Below are positions 31,851 through 41,237 of a stretch of DNA of 64,000 bases, piece after piece. Under the pieces are notes generated by a model. It saw nothing but the letters and a program-made list of their open reading frames with translations. It was not told where the DNA came from and did no database searches. A program made the translations under genes and the position numbers. Within the stretch, counting starts at the first letter, position 1; each line of letters opens with the position of its first letter. The stretch spans positions 372,001-436,000 of the forward strand of contig JACJYQ010000003.1 in assembly GCA_020636025.1 (NCBI GenBank). Reading direction: 5' to 3'. This DNA comes from Lewinellaceae bacterium (GTDB lineage: Bacteria; Bacteroidota; Bacteroidia; Chitinophagales; Saprospiraceae).

Positions 31851-32327
31851 TTATCTGACGTTATACGCTTTATTCACCCTGTCGAGCTCGCGCTTGCTTT
31901 CCCGGTTTTTAATGCTTTCGCGTTTGTCGTACATTTTTTTACCTCTGGAAAGGCAAACGGTTATTTTGATCAATCCGCGTTCACTCAAAAATAATTTGTA
32001 GGGAATAATGGTGGTTCCTTTTTCCTTGATACCGCGCTCCAGTTTTCTCAATTCCGGCTTTTTAAGCAACAATTTTCGTTGCCGGCGGGGTGAGTGGTTG
32101 GCATCTGTACCAAATTCATACTCGGCAACGTAGAGATTGCGGATCCAGAGTTCACCGTTCTCAAATGCGCAATAGGCATCCGAAAGGTTGGCATTGCCAC
32201 TGCGGATGCTTTTTACCTCAGTACCTGTAAGCATAATGCCGGCATCAAATTCATTGATGAAATGATACTCGTGCGATGCTTTCCGGTAGGTGATCTCTAC
32301 TTTCGGTTTTTTCTTCTCTTTTGCCAT
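31851..32327 (-). CDS. smpB: SsrA-binding protein SmpB
   Basis: 158 residues. Rescue of stalled ribosomes together with tmRNA. Oligonucleotide-binding barrel with HFINEFDAGIMLTGTEVKSI, then GNANLSDAYCAFENGELWI, and the C-terminal helix RGKKMYDKRESIKNRESKRE required for tmRNA accommodation. Full length. A TACATTTG box lies 20 bp upstream of the start. Confidence 0.97.
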   Translation of the reverse strand: MAKEKKKPKVEITYRKASHEYHFINEFDAGIMLTGTEVKSIRSGNANLSDAYCAFENGELWIRNLYVAEYEFGTDANHSPRRQRKLLLKKPELRKLERGIKEKGTTIIPYKLFLSERGLIKITVCLSRGKKMYDKRESIKNRESKRELDRVNKAYNVR

Positions 32328-32347
32328 AATGACCGCTTTGGGGGCTG

Positions 32348-32355
32348 CAAATGTA
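32348..32355 (-). promoter_or_regulatory. -7 promoter box of smpB
   Basis: The minus strand reads TACATTTG, a perfect TAnnTTTG, 20 bp upstream of the smpB ATG. No clear -33 element. Confidence 0.5.
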
Positions 32356-32527
32356 CTAGACTTGTGGTGATGGAAGTTTAAAACGTTTTAAAAACGCCAA
32401 TTTTTGATAGGACTTGGTAGTCAATTGGTTATTTAATCGGTTCAGAAGGGTTCGTACTATTTGAATTTTATAATCAATGTCTTAACTTTAATAATGAAAT
32501 AAAAGTTTCAGTTAAAAACCTCAAAAC

Positions 32528-32980
32528 ATGCCCCAGTCACTCGTAAATAATTACGTACACATTGTATTTAGCACCAAATTCCGACAAACACTTATTTACC
32601 CTCCTTTAGAGACTGAATTACACAATTATCTTGGTGGAATATGCAATAACCTTGACTGCCCAGTCTTGAAGGTGGGTGGATACACAGATCATATCCATAT
32701 ACTATGCAGGCTTTCAAAGAAAATCGCTCTTATGAAGTTGGTTGAAGCGTTAAAATCTAATTCTTCGAGATGGATAAAAACTAAAGGAGCGGATTATGCT
32801 GATTTTTACTGGCAACGTGGATATGGCGCATTTTCGGTAAAGCCGTCTGATGTAGATGTTGTGGTTCGCTATATATCAAATCAGCATGAACATCACGGAA
32901 AAGTTTCGTTTCAGGAAGAGTATCTGAGATTTTTAAGGGAGTATCAGGTTGAATTCGATGAGCGGTATTTATGGGATTAG
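32528..32980 (+). CDS. REP-associated tyrosine transposase (IS200-like, RAYT)
   Basis: 150 residues. Y1-transposase fold with the HUH motif in GGYTDHIHILCRL and the nucleophile Tyr in VVRYISNQHEHH; NYVHIVFSTKFRQ is the usual N-terminus. No partner TnpB and no IS200 ends are apparent. The gene is followed directly by a 570-bp block of REP-like palindromes, the arrangement typical of domesticated RAYT genes, whose products act on REP hairpins across the genome. Confidence 0.9.
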   Translation: MPQSLVNNYVHIVFSTKFRQTLIYPPLETELHNYLGGICNNLDCPVLKVGGYTDHIHILCRLSKKIALMKLVEALKSNSSRWIKTKGADYADFYWQRGYGAFSVKPSDVDVVVRYISNQHEHHGKVSFQEEYLRFLREYQVEFDERYLWD

Positions 32981-33550
32981 GTATAGCGCCCCTTCAGGGC
33001 TTTCGGTCTATGTCGTCCGGTCTTCGGATAGGGCTACACCCTATGTTATGTGATTCGTCCCCTTTGCATAGGGCTTCACCCTATGTTATGTGACTAGTCC
33101 CCTTTGGGGCCTTTAACTATCACGACCCTTATTATGCGGATACCACATCGGGCAGGGTTCCAGATGCTGCGGTTGTGTGCCAGCCGGGCGGCATCTCCCA
33201 ACCATGGCGCTTAATTCATGATTATGGCATCATCTCTAAATTAGCCCAGACAGGGCGATGTCTCATAATTATGTAGCCTTGCGCTATGATTATGCATAGC
33301 CACAGCCATAAATGCCCTGAAAGGGCGATATCTCATAACCTGGGCGAACTAGCCCAGGTGTGAAGAATAGCTGCAACATAAAAAGCCCTGAAGGGGCGAC
33401 ATCTCGAAAATGAACATCTCATAAGACCATAACCTGAAATTCCACAGTTTACGCTCCGCAGTAGCGCTATCCGCAAAATTCGAGTAGTCATTTTCTCTTA
33501 AAAAAGCGCTCTGTGGTATTCATTAGTCTTCATTGTAATACCTTCGCTAT
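32981..33550. repeat. REP-like palindrome cluster downstream of RAYT
   Basis: Contains CGCCCCTTCAGGGC (32987-33000), an 80-bp stretch of two 40-bp units ATAGGGC(T/A/C)...CACCCTATG (33028-33107), GCCCAGACAGGGC (33244), GCCCTGAAAGGGC (33314-33326) and GCCCTGAAGGGGC (33385-33397). The last three are each followed by GA(T/C)(G/A)TCTC or GATATCTC, so the palindromes have a conserved one-sided neighbour. No gene in the block. Confidence 0.75.
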
Positions 33551-34480
33551 ATGTACCAACTTCGGCAAACACCCTTTGGCACCTTTACCCGATATGATAT
33601 TTTTAATGAAGAAACGGGTAACAGCTTCAGCATAGTTCCCGCTCGCGGAGCCAATGTAATCGACATTGTATTTCGTAATCAATCTATCCTGGATGGATAT
33701 GCCGACCCCGAGTCTTTGGAAAAAGGCAAATGGGGCAAAAGCAGCGTGCTTTTTCCGTTTCCTAACCGACTGGCCGGGGGGAGTTACAATTGGCCAAAGA
33801 AACCATACCAGTTTCCGATCAATAATGCTGCTACAGGCAATGCGATTCACGGGTTTGTGCGCGACATGCCTTTTGATGTAGAGTATTTTTTTCTGGCTGA
33901 ACATGGCGCGAGCATTCGCTGCTATTGCAATTACGATGGCCGTTTTGATTACTTTCCATTTCCTTTTGTGCTGGAACTGGAATTTGCCATTTCAGATGAC
34001 GGTCAGTTTCAGGTGGAAGTGGTGGTGGAAAATACTGGCAATTCATCTTTCCCGTTTGGCTTTGGCTGGCACCCTTATTTCCGTTTGACAGAAAAGGCAG
34101 GCGATCACAAAATGAAACTACCGCCCAGTGAATGGGTAGTCATTGATGATAGAATGATCCCAACCGGCGACAGGCTTGAGTTTGTGGATTTCAAACAAAG
34201 CAAATCGCTAGGTAATACGGTATTGGATACCTGCTTCGCAGCAAAAAGTACAAAGGGCAGCCCTAAGTTATCCCTGGAAGCAGCTGACCGAAAAATTACC
34301 TTAAAAGCACCGGCCAAAGATTTCCCGTTCTTTCAGGTATTTACACCACCTCATGGTGAAAGCGTGGCCCTGGAGCCCATGACCTGCAATGTGGATGCTT
34401 TCAATAACAAGCAAGGGTTGCAATCCCTCCAACCAAAGCAACGCTGGAAAAGCAGGTTTAAAATTACGGTAAGCGGATAA
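33551..34480 (+). CDS. Aldose 1-epimerase-like protein
   Basis: 309 residues of the GalM/mutarotase superfamily, a beta-sandwich enzyme interconverting alpha and beta sugar anomers in the cytoplasm. Conserved positions: RGANVIDIVF, PFPNRLAGGSY, the His of NAIHGFVRDMPF, GWHPYFRL and the catalytic-Glu region ESVALEPMTCNVDAFN. The substrate cannot be told from sequence. The next gene is a permease on the same strand 65 bp downstream. Confidence 0.9.
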   Translation: MYQLRQTPFGTFTRYDIFNEETGNSFSIVPARGANVIDIVFRNQSILDGYADPESLEKGKWGKSSVLFPFPNRLAGGSYNWPKKPYQFPINNAATGNAIHGFVRDMPFDVEYFFLAEHGASIRCYCNYDGRFDYFPFPFVLELEFAISDDGQFQVEVVVENTGNSSFPFGFGWHPYFRLTEKAGDHKMKLPPSEWVVIDDRMIPTGDRLEFVDFKQSKSLGNTVLDTCFAAKSTKGSPKLSLEAADRKITLKAPAKDFPFFQVFTPPHGESVALEPMTCNVDAFNNKQGLQSLQPKQRWKSRFKITVSG

Positions 34481-34544
34481 GGAGCGGCTATTTTGTACTT
34501 TGCCCACCAATTCAGTCTATTAAGCAAAGTCAACCGCACCAAAC

Positions 34545-35867
34545 ATGTCTGCTGAACTCCGCCGATCCCTCACCTTATATGCTCTTACCATGGTTGCTGT
34601 TGGCAGCACCATTGGCAGCGGTATTTTCCGTACTCCCGGACAAATTGCCCAACAAGTTCATTTGCCCGAGTATGTGCTGCTGTTGTGGGTAATGGGCGGG
34701 GTGGTTGCCCTGGCCGGTGCGCTTACGTTTGCCGAAATGGGCAGTATGTTCCCAGGCGCTGGCGGACTTTATGTGTACCTGAAAGAGGCTTACGGGCCAT
34801 TGCTGGGCTTCATGTATGGCTGGTTTATTTTGCTGGCGAGCACTTCGGGTGCTATTGCCGCACTTGCGGTGGTTTGTTCAGAGCACTTACTCTACCTATA
34901 CGGTGGCGAAAACGCCCAAAGTTTGGTCACACCACTTGCTGTAGGGATCATCATTTTTCTTACGGTAGTTAATCTGTTTGGCGTGTCGGTAGGGGAGTGG
35001 ATTGCCAATATTTTTACGGGTGCCAAACTTCTGGGACTGGCCCTGATCATTGGTGCCGGCTGGTTTTATGCCAATCCGCAATTGTCGAGTATAAATGCGG
35101 CGAGTGAATTCGCAAATTCAGCGCCAGACAATCTGCCATACGCCTTCGCGCTTGGTTTTGTCGGGATATTATGGAGTTATGGTGGTTGGCATCACGCTTC
35201 CTTTATGGCTGGTGAAACCATAAACCCCAATCGCAACGTACCAAGAGCCATGATGATCGGGGCGGCGATTATCACGCTGGTGTATGTGCTGGCTAACATG
35301 GCCTACATGCGTTTATTGCCCATTGAGCAGATCGCCTATTCCAAAACCATTGCTGCCGACGCCATGAATACAGTTTCTCCAAATGGTGGAACCTTGATGG
35401 CGCTGCTCATTGCGCTAAGCACTTTTGGTACCACCGGAATCTATTGCATGACTGCTCCACGTATGTATTATGCCATGGCAAAAGATGGTGTTTTCTTTAA
35501 AAAACTGGCGGAAATACATCCAAAATGGCGAACACCTGTTTGGGCCATTTTAATACAAAGCGCCTGGGCCCTGTTTCTACTCGGCTTCTGGGGGACATTT
35601 GAAGACCTGATGGAATACGTTACTTTTCTGGATTGGATAGGTTTGATGTTGGTGGGTACCACCATTTTTGTTTTCCGCAAAAAACGTCCCGGGGCTGAAA
35701 GAGGATATAAAGCCTGGGGATATCCGGTTACACCAATCATTTTTGTGGCAATATGCCTGTGGTTTGTGGTGTTTACCATGATAGGAAGCTGGGAGAAAGC
35801 CCTTGCCGGACTGGTTCTGGTATTCGTGGGACTGCTGGCTTACCGATTTTACTTCAAGAAGAATTGA
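34545..35867 (+). CDS. APC-family amino acid permease
   Basis: 440 residues with 12 predicted membrane helices. The first helix carries the substrate-binding signature VGSTIGSGIFRTPG, and GGLYVYLKEAYGPLLGFMYGW is typical of the L-type/LAT-like branch. Transports amino acids across the inner membrane; the specific substrate is not evident. It may be co-transcribed with the epimerase-like gene upstream. Confidence 0.92.
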   Translation: MSAELRRSLTLYALTMVAVGSTIGSGIFRTPGQIAQQVHLPEYVLLLWVMGGVVALAGALTFAEMGSMFPGAGGLYVYLKEAYGPLLGFMYGWFILLASTSGAIAALAVVCSEHLLYLYGGENAQSLVTPLAVGIIIFLTVVNLFGVSVGEWIANIFTGAKLLGLALIIGAGWFYANPQLSSINAASEFANSAPDNLPYAFALGFVGILWSYGGWHHASFMAGETINPNRNVPRAMMIGAAIITLVYVLANMAYMRLLPIEQIAYSKTIAADAMNTVSPNGGTLMALLIALSTFGTTGIYCMTAPRMYYAMAKDGVFFKKLAEIHPKWRTPVWAILIQSAWALFLLGFWGTFEDLMEYVTFLDWIGLMLVGTTIFVFRKKRPGAERGYKAWGYPVTPIIFVAICLWFVVFTMIGSWEKALAGLVLVFVGLLAYRFYFKKN

Positions 35868-35883
35868 GAAAGGCTCTGACCTG

Positions 35884-37383
35884 ATGAAAAAGATTGTTTT
35901 TGGCGTATTGATTGGCCTTTTTTGTTTCAAAGATCTGACTGCCCAGCGATACTATGAATTTTCTCCAATGGCTCGCCAGGCTTACCGGGAGATTATGAGC
36001 CTCAGGTTTGAAAAAGCCATTTCCTCCCTCGATGCACTCAAGCAAGGTGAACCGGATAACTTGACCCGTATTTTTCTGGAAAATTACCTGGAAGTGTTGT
36101 GGATTGGTGTGGAGGACGATGAAACTGCCTACAAACGCTTGTCGGATAATATGGATAAGCGCTTATATCAGTTATCCCGCGGTGAGCCGCGCTCTCCCTA
36201 TTACCGCTACACCCAGGCCGAAGTTCGCTTGCAATGGGCCGTGCTCAGGGCCAGGTTTGGTGATGAACTGGCCTGCCTGAACGATGTGAAACAAGCCTAT
36301 GCGCTTTTGGAAGAAAACAACAGGCGATTTCCCGATTTTATGGCAAACAAGAAAAGTCTTGGGGTACTCCATGCGCTGGTAGGCAACGTTCCCGACGAGT
36401 ACCGCTGGACAGTACGGCTGCTAAGCGGAATGCGAGGCAGCATCGAGGAAGGGCTGGCTGAACTTGCATCTGTTGTGCTTTATGCAAAAACGCATGATTT
36501 TGTATTTGCTGATGAAACTCTGATCCTGTACACCATGCTGCTGGCACAACTAAATAACCAGCCTGATAAAGCCTGGAGCATACTTCAATCCGGCAACCTT
36601 GACACAGGCAAAAATCCGCTTTCGGCTTTTGCGTTTGCTCATCTTGCCATACGATCCGGGCATAATGATCGGGCCATAAAAATACTGAGTGATTTACCCC
36701 GAGGAGATGATTACCACCCCCTGCATTATGCCGATTTTCTGCTAGGAGTAGCCAGGTTGCATAGTTTGGATGAAAATGCTCAAATGCCGCTTCTTAGGTT
36801 TGTTGATAATTTCAGCGGTAAAAATGGTCTCAAGGAAGCCTATCAAAAACTTGCCTGGAATCAGTTGTTGAGAGGAAATGCCAATGGCTATTTCGAGTAT
36901 ATGAAGCAAGTCAAACTTCGAGGTGTTGCCCGCAGCGATCCGGACAAGGCTGCTCTCCGCGAAGCGAATTCCGGGGAAATGCCTGATGGGTTGTTATTGA
37001 AAACCCGCTTGCTATTCGATGGGGGATATTACAGCAGGGCATACGATCTCTTGAAAAACGCAGGTGGCCGGTATGATACTGACAGCCGGAACAAACTTGA
37101 ATATTTATATCGAATGGGCCGAATAACGCAGCAAATGGGTAAGCGGGAGTTGGCTCAAAGTTATTTTAAACAAACCATTGAGTTGGGAGAAAAGAGGCCC
37201 TGGTACTTTGCTTGTAATGCGGCCCTTCAATTGGGCATCATGAAAGAACTTGTATTGGATGTTCAGTCCGCACGGGTGTGGTTCAAAAAATGTTTGTCTA
37301 TTCAGCCGGAAGAATATGCTACCAGTTTGCACGCCAAAGCAAAAGCCGGCTTGAACCGTATCAGACGTTTAGCAGATGATTGA
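35884..37383 (+). CDS. Exported TPR-repeat protein
   Basis: 499 residues from MKKIVFGVLIGLFCFKDLTA at 35884; the frame is open to 35803 but that overlaps the permease gene. Signal peptide, then helical repeats with TPR spacing: SLRFEKAISSLDALKQGEPD at the start, FLLGVARLHSL, and a C-terminal pair RMGRITQQMGKRELAQSYFK. Probably periplasmic or outer-membrane scaffolding; no enzyme domain. Confidence 0.8.
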   Translation: MKKIVFGVLIGLFCFKDLTAQRYYEFSPMARQAYREIMSLRFEKAISSLDALKQGEPDNLTRIFLENYLEVLWIGVEDDETAYKRLSDNMDKRLYQLSRGEPRSPYYRYTQAEVRLQWAVLRARFGDELACLNDVKQAYALLEENNRRFPDFMANKKSLGVLHALVGNVPDEYRWTVRLLSGMRGSIEEGLAELASVVLYAKTHDFVFADETLILYTMLLAQLNNQPDKAWSILQSGNLDTGKNPLSAFAFAHLAIRSGHNDRAIKILSDLPRGDDYHPLHYADFLLGVARLHSLDENAQMPLLRFVDNFSGKNGLKEAYQKLAWNQLLRGNANGYFEYMKQVKLRGVARSDPDKAALREANSGEMPDGLLLKTRLLFDGGYYSRAYDLLKNAGGRYDTDSRNKLEYLYRMGRITQQMGKRELAQSYFKQTIELGEKRPWYFACNAALQLGIMKELVLDVQSARVWFKKCLSIQPEEYATSLHAKAKAGLNRIRRLADD

Positions 37384-37412
37384 AATATGTACCTGATATG
37401 CCAGTAAGAAGC

Positions 37413-37420
37413 TACCTTTG
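37413..37420 (+). promoter_or_regulatory. -7 promoter box of the PKD-cyclophilin gene
   Basis: TACCTTTG, matching TAnnTTTG, 51 bp upstream of the ATG at 37472; a TTG-type -33 element is not clear. Confidence 0.45.
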
Positions 37421-37471
37421 CGCCTCGCAATTTGCAAACACCAAGAATTTGGTAACAGATATTTACATTTC

Positions 37472-38356
37472 ATGAAAAATAGTTTTTTCCTGCTCCTTTT
37501 AGCCACGATTACACTGGCCTCTTGTGCCGTTAAGCCAAGTGCGAGTTTTACCGTTCCAACAGAAAAGTTTGTGGCTCCTGTGGAAGTCACCTTTACCAAT
37601 ACAACAAAATTTAAAGCTGAATCCTACAGCTGGGATTTTGGTGATGGCACAACCTCTACCGAAGCCAGTCCAACACACAGATTTACACAATCCGGCAATC
37701 ATGTCGTTATTTTGAAAGCTACCAAAGGCAATAAAACCGTTACAACCAAGCAGATGATTCAAGTAACCGCACCCGAGCGTTGTCTCGTTGAAATAGAAAC
37801 TGATTTTGGCACCATGACCGTTGAGTTGTACAATGCCACACCGAAACACCGCGATAATTTCATCAAACTGGCAGAAGAAGGGTATTATGATGATCTGCTT
37901 TTCCACCGCGTAATTGCTAATTTCATGATCCAGGGTGGAGACCCGGATTCCCGGAATGCACCTGCCGGTAAGATGCTCGGCATGGGAGGTCCATCCTATC
38001 TTATAGATGCTGAAATCGTAGATACCATTTGTCACCTCAAAGGTTCCATTTGTGCAGCCCGTACCAACAACCCACAGAGAAGATCTTCAGGTTCTCAGTT
38101 CTACATTGTGCAAGGGAATACGGTTACTGATGCTGTACTCAACCAGATTGAAACCATGCGCAGCTTCCATTATACTCCGGAACAAAGAGCCGAATACCTG
38201 GAAGTAGGCGGTACACCACACCTCGACCGCGAATACACCGTTTTCGGTCGTGTGATTAAAGGACTTGACGTAATTGATAAAATTGCAGCTGTGGAAACCG
38301 CTCCGGGTGATCGTCCTAAAAAGGATGTGAAAATGAAAATGCGCGTGATTAAATAA
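37472..38356 (+). CDS. PKD-domain cyclophilin-type peptidyl-prolyl isomerase lipoprotein
   Basis: 294 residues from MKNSFFLLLLATITLASC; the frame is open to 37418. Lipobox LASC at the end of the signal peptide, a PKD domain (about 28-108, with SYSWDFGDGTTSTEASPTH), then a cyclophilin domain (LVEIETDFGTMTVELYNATP, FHRVIANFMIQGGDP, SGSQFYIVQG, FGRVIKGLDVIDKIA). The catalytic Arg of FHRV and the FMIQGGDP segment are intact. Probably a folding helper anchored in the envelope. Confidence 0.93.
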   Translation: MKNSFFLLLLATITLASCAVKPSASFTVPTEKFVAPVEVTFTNTTKFKAESYSWDFGDGTTSTEASPTHRFTQSGNHVVILKATKGNKTVTTKQMIQVTAPERCLVEIETDFGTMTVELYNATPKHRDNFIKLAEEGYYDDLLFHRVIANFMIQGGDPDSRNAPAGKMLGMGGPSYLIDAEIVDTICHLKGSICAARTNNPQRRSSGSQFYIVQGNTVTDAVLNQIETMRSFHYTPEQRAEYLEVGGTPHLDREYTVFGRVIKGLDVIDKIAAVETAPGDRPKKDVKMKMRVIK

Positions 38357-38479
38357 ATCATTGAACTTCAAACCTTTGTTTGTTGTTTATCAGGATTCTG
38401 GTGCCGGATGAGGCACTAGCAAGTTAAAGACATCCTTTCATCAGTAACCTACGGCTTTGAACCGTACAAAACTGTTACC

Positions 38480-39577
38480 ATGTCAAAGCACGGAAAAGCA
38501 CTTGTCGCCATGTCTGGCGGTATCGACAGCACTGTAACCGCTGTCCTCCTACATGAAGAAGGCTGGGAAGTAGTGGGCGTAACCATGAAAACATGGGATT
38601 ACGCCACTTCAGGTGGTTCAAAAAAAGAAACCGGTTGTTGCTCCCTCGACTCCATCAACGATGCCCGCCGGGTGGCGGTGCAACTCGGTTTTCACCATTT
38701 CATCGTGGATATCCGCGAAGAATTTGGCGACTACGTCATCGACAATTTCGTGGATGAATACATGGCTGGTCGAACACCCAATCCATGTGTCCTTTGCAAT
38801 ACTCACATAAAATGGAATTCGCTGTTGCGTCGGGCCGATATGCTCGATTGCGAATTCATCGCCACCGGTCATTACGGGATCATCAATGACCTGAACGGGC
38901 GCAAATACATTAGTCGGGCTAAAGACCAGCAGAAAGACCAGAGCTACGTACTCTGGGGCTTGAGTCAGGAATGCCTGCAACGCACGCGCATGCCGCTCGG
39001 ACCATTTACCAAGCCGGAGGTGCGGGCCATGGCCGCCGAGCGGGGTTGGGATGAACTCAGCAAAAAAGCGGAGAGCTATGAAATTTGCTTTGTGCCGGAT
39101 AACGACTACCGCGGTTTCCTGCGCCGTAGAATTGACGGACTCGATGAGCAGGTGGCTGGAGGGAATTTCATAGATGGTTCAGGGAATGTTCTGGGGAAGC
39201 ACGATGGCTACCCGTTTTACACTGTTGGACAACGCAAAGGCCTGGGCATCGCCCTGGGAGAGCCTATGTTTGTAACCGAAATAAGACCAGAGAGTAACAC
39301 GGTTGTACTGGGCCGGGAGTCAGAGCTTATCCGCAATCACATGATGGTGGGCAAAGTGAATCTGATGAAATACGATTCACTGCCGGAAGATGGGCTGGAA
39401 TCTGTTACCAAAATCAGGTATCGCGATGGCGGTACTTTGAGTACCATTAAGGAGATAGGCCATGATGTAGAAGTCAGCTTTCACGCCAATGTAAAAGGCA
39501 TTGCGCCCGGACAAAGCGCTGTGTTTTACGAAGGAGATGACGTTATTGGTGGCGGTATTATTCAGGGAAAATTGTAG
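38480..39577 (+). CDS. mnmA: tRNA-specific 2-thiouridylase MnmA
   Basis: 365 residues. PP-loop SGGIDST at the N-terminus, catalytic cysteines in NPCVLCN and YEICFVPD, and TGHYG. Transfers sulfur to U34 of tRNA-Lys, -Glu and -Gln in the cytoplasm. Full length, own transcription unit with rlmN 141 bp downstream on the same strand. Confidence 0.97.
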   Translation: MSKHGKALVAMSGGIDSTVTAVLLHEEGWEVVGVTMKTWDYATSGGSKKETGCCSLDSINDARRVAVQLGFHHFIVDIREEFGDYVIDNFVDEYMAGRTPNPCVLCNTHIKWNSLLRRADMLDCEFIATGHYGIINDLNGRKYISRAKDQQKDQSYVLWGLSQECLQRTRMPLGPFTKPEVRAMAAERGWDELSKKAESYEICFVPDNDYRGFLRRRIDGLDEQVAGGNFIDGSGNVLGKHDGYPFYTVGQRKGLGIALGEPMFVTEIRPESNTVVLGRESELIRNHMMVGKVNLMKYDSLPEDGLESVTKIRYRDGGTLSTIKEIGHDVEVSFHANVKGIAPGQSAVFYEGDDVIGGGIIQGKL

Positions 39578-39659
39578 AGTACAGGATGCCTCGAGCACTC
39601 GGAACATATTGGATATGACATATTCAAATGGAAAGATGAAATCTTCTTTCAAGAATTAA

Positions 39660-39706
39660 AAAACCTTCTTCATTTTGCACTCTGCGTTCTGCATTCTGCA
39701 ATTAAC
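39660..39706. repeat. Tandem TTCTGCA words between mnmA and rlmN
   Basis: Imperfect 7-bp words (TGCACTC, TGCGTTC, TGCATTC, TGCAATT) directly upstream of rlmN, of the same general kind as the stop-anchored repeats elsewhere in the window. Confidence 0.5.
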
Positions 39707-39718
39707 CTTCCTTACGAA

Positions 39719-40768
39719 ATGTCTGAACAAAAGGATATCCGTTCACTAACCCTGACTGACATAGAAACCCTCTTTGCCGAGTGGGGTGAACCTCGTTTTA
39801 GAGCCAAACAACTGTATGAGTGGCTTTGGAACAAAGGAGCGACGGATTATGAATCGATGAGTAACCTGTCGAAGAATCTCCGTAACCGCCTCCAGGAGAA
39901 CTTTACCTTCCACAGCCTGCATGAGGAAAAAACTCAGCATAGCCTTGATGGTACAATAAAATCGCGCTGGCTTACCCATGATGGTCACCGGATAGAAAGT
40001 GTTTTAATACCGGTACAGCAGGATGATCGATATACGGTTTGTGTCAGCACACAGGTAGGTTGTAGCCTTACCTGTGCTTTTTGTGCCACCGGACAAATGG
40101 GCCGCAAACGCAATCTGACGGCCGCTGAAATTGTGGACCAGGTAACAGGCGTAAATCGTCAAAGTCTGGAAGGATTTGGCAAGCCACTTAGTAATATCGT
40201 GTACATGGGAATGGGTGAACCGCTGCTGACTTATGCGAATACCATGGAAAGTATTGCCCACATCACCACGCCCGCTCCAAATGGTTTGGGCATGAGCGCC
40301 AGAAGAATTACTGTGAGCACCGCTGGCATTGCCAAAATGATCATTAAACTAGCGGATGATGGTTTCCGGTCCAATTTGGCATTAAGCCTTCACGCTGCCG
40401 ATGATCAGAAGCGCAATAAAATTATGCCGATCAACGAGAGCAACAACCTGTCAGCGCTCATGGATGCGCTCGAATATTTCTATAGAAAAACCAGAAATCG
40501 GATTTCCTATGAGTACATCGCACTGGACGGTTTCAATGACACTATCGAGGATGCTGCCAAGCTTGTGCAGCTCTGTCGCCGTCACTTTCCTGTACGTGTG
40601 AACATCATCGAATACAACAACGTAGAAGGTTTGAACTTTGATAAATCAGACGAAAATCGGCTGAATGCATTTGCAGCCTATCTCGCTGATAAAGGAGTGA
40701 CAGTTACCGTTCGCCGAAGTCGTGGTAAGGATATTGATGCGGCTTGCGGGCAGTTGGCGAATAAGTAA
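39719..40768 (+). CDS. rlmN: Dual-specificity rRNA/tRNA methyltransferase RlmN
   Basis: 349 residues. Radical-SAM motif CSLTCAFCATGQMG (CxxxCxxC), the N-terminal accessory domain (LYEWLWNKGATDYESMSNL), GEPLLTYAN and a C-terminal catalytic Cys in DIDAACGQLA. Methylates A2503 of 23S rRNA and A37 of tRNAs. Full length. Confidence 0.97.
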   Translation: MSEQKDIRSLTLTDIETLFAEWGEPRFRAKQLYEWLWNKGATDYESMSNLSKNLRNRLQENFTFHSLHEEKTQHSLDGTIKSRWLTHDGHRIESVLIPVQQDDRYTVCVSTQVGCSLTCAFCATGQMGRKRNLTAAEIVDQVTGVNRQSLEGFGKPLSNIVYMGMGEPLLTYANTMESIAHITTPAPNGLGMSARRITVSTAGIAKMIIKLADDGFRSNLALSLHAADDQKRNKIMPINESNNLSALMDALEYFYRKTRNRISYEYIALDGFNDTIEDAAKLVQLCRRHFPVRVNIIEYNNVEGLNFDKSDENRLNAFAAYLADKGVTVTVRRSRGKDIDAACGQLANK

Positions 40769-41180
40769 TGGGTCTGAGTGTCAGTTGATGTCGCCCCTTC
40801 AGGGCTTGGCTCTTACTGACTTACTGATCATAGGCCTTCAGCTCATGTTATGGGATACTGCCCCTTTGGGGCATTAACATTCTCTATTATTCATGTTATA
40901 GCCACCGCAAAGTGGTTGTGAAAACACTTGTCATACTGAACGCTGTTAATCAATGATTTAGCCGCAGGCGATTTTCAAAACCAAACAGCGTGAAGTATAA
41001 TCAAAGACCAAGGGATCCAATCCCATAACATGGACTGGAGGCCTATGATTATGTGTAAGGGAATTACAAGCCCTGAAAGGGCGAAATCCCTTAACCATGA
41101 GGTTCTCGCCATGTCAACTTTATGGGTATAGCACCTCAAGCAACCCACTTCTCCCACAAGTTTTAAAAAAAATTTTTCGT
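40769..41180. repeat. REP-like palindromes between rlmN and arsR
   Basis: GCCCCTTCAGGGC (40793-40805), GCCCCTTTGGGGC (40860-40872) and GCCCTGAAAGGGC (41070-41082) belong to the same family as 32981-33550; the last is again followed by GAAATCCC-like sequence. No gene seen in this stretch. Confidence 0.65.
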
Positions 41181-41204
41181 CAAGCTTGCGCCTTTGGATA
41201 TGTT

Positions 41205-41222
41205 TATCGTATATTTGCGATA
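41205..41222. promoter_or_regulatory. arsR promoter with overlapping inverted repeat
   Basis: The -7 box TATATTTG (41210-41217) lies 20 bp upstream of the arsR ATG and is exactly enclosed by the inverted repeat TATCG...CGATA (41205-41209, 41218-41222). ArsR proteins repress by binding inverted repeats over their own promoters, so this is a plausible operator; binding is inferred. Confidence 0.5.
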
Positions 41223-41237
41223 TAAAATTTAAAACAA

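Noticed and set aside
33028..33107. CRISPR array
   Set aside because: Only two tandem 40-bp units with no unique spacers and no cas genes nearby; it belongs to the REP-like block. The tandem 7-bp words elsewhere are too short as well.
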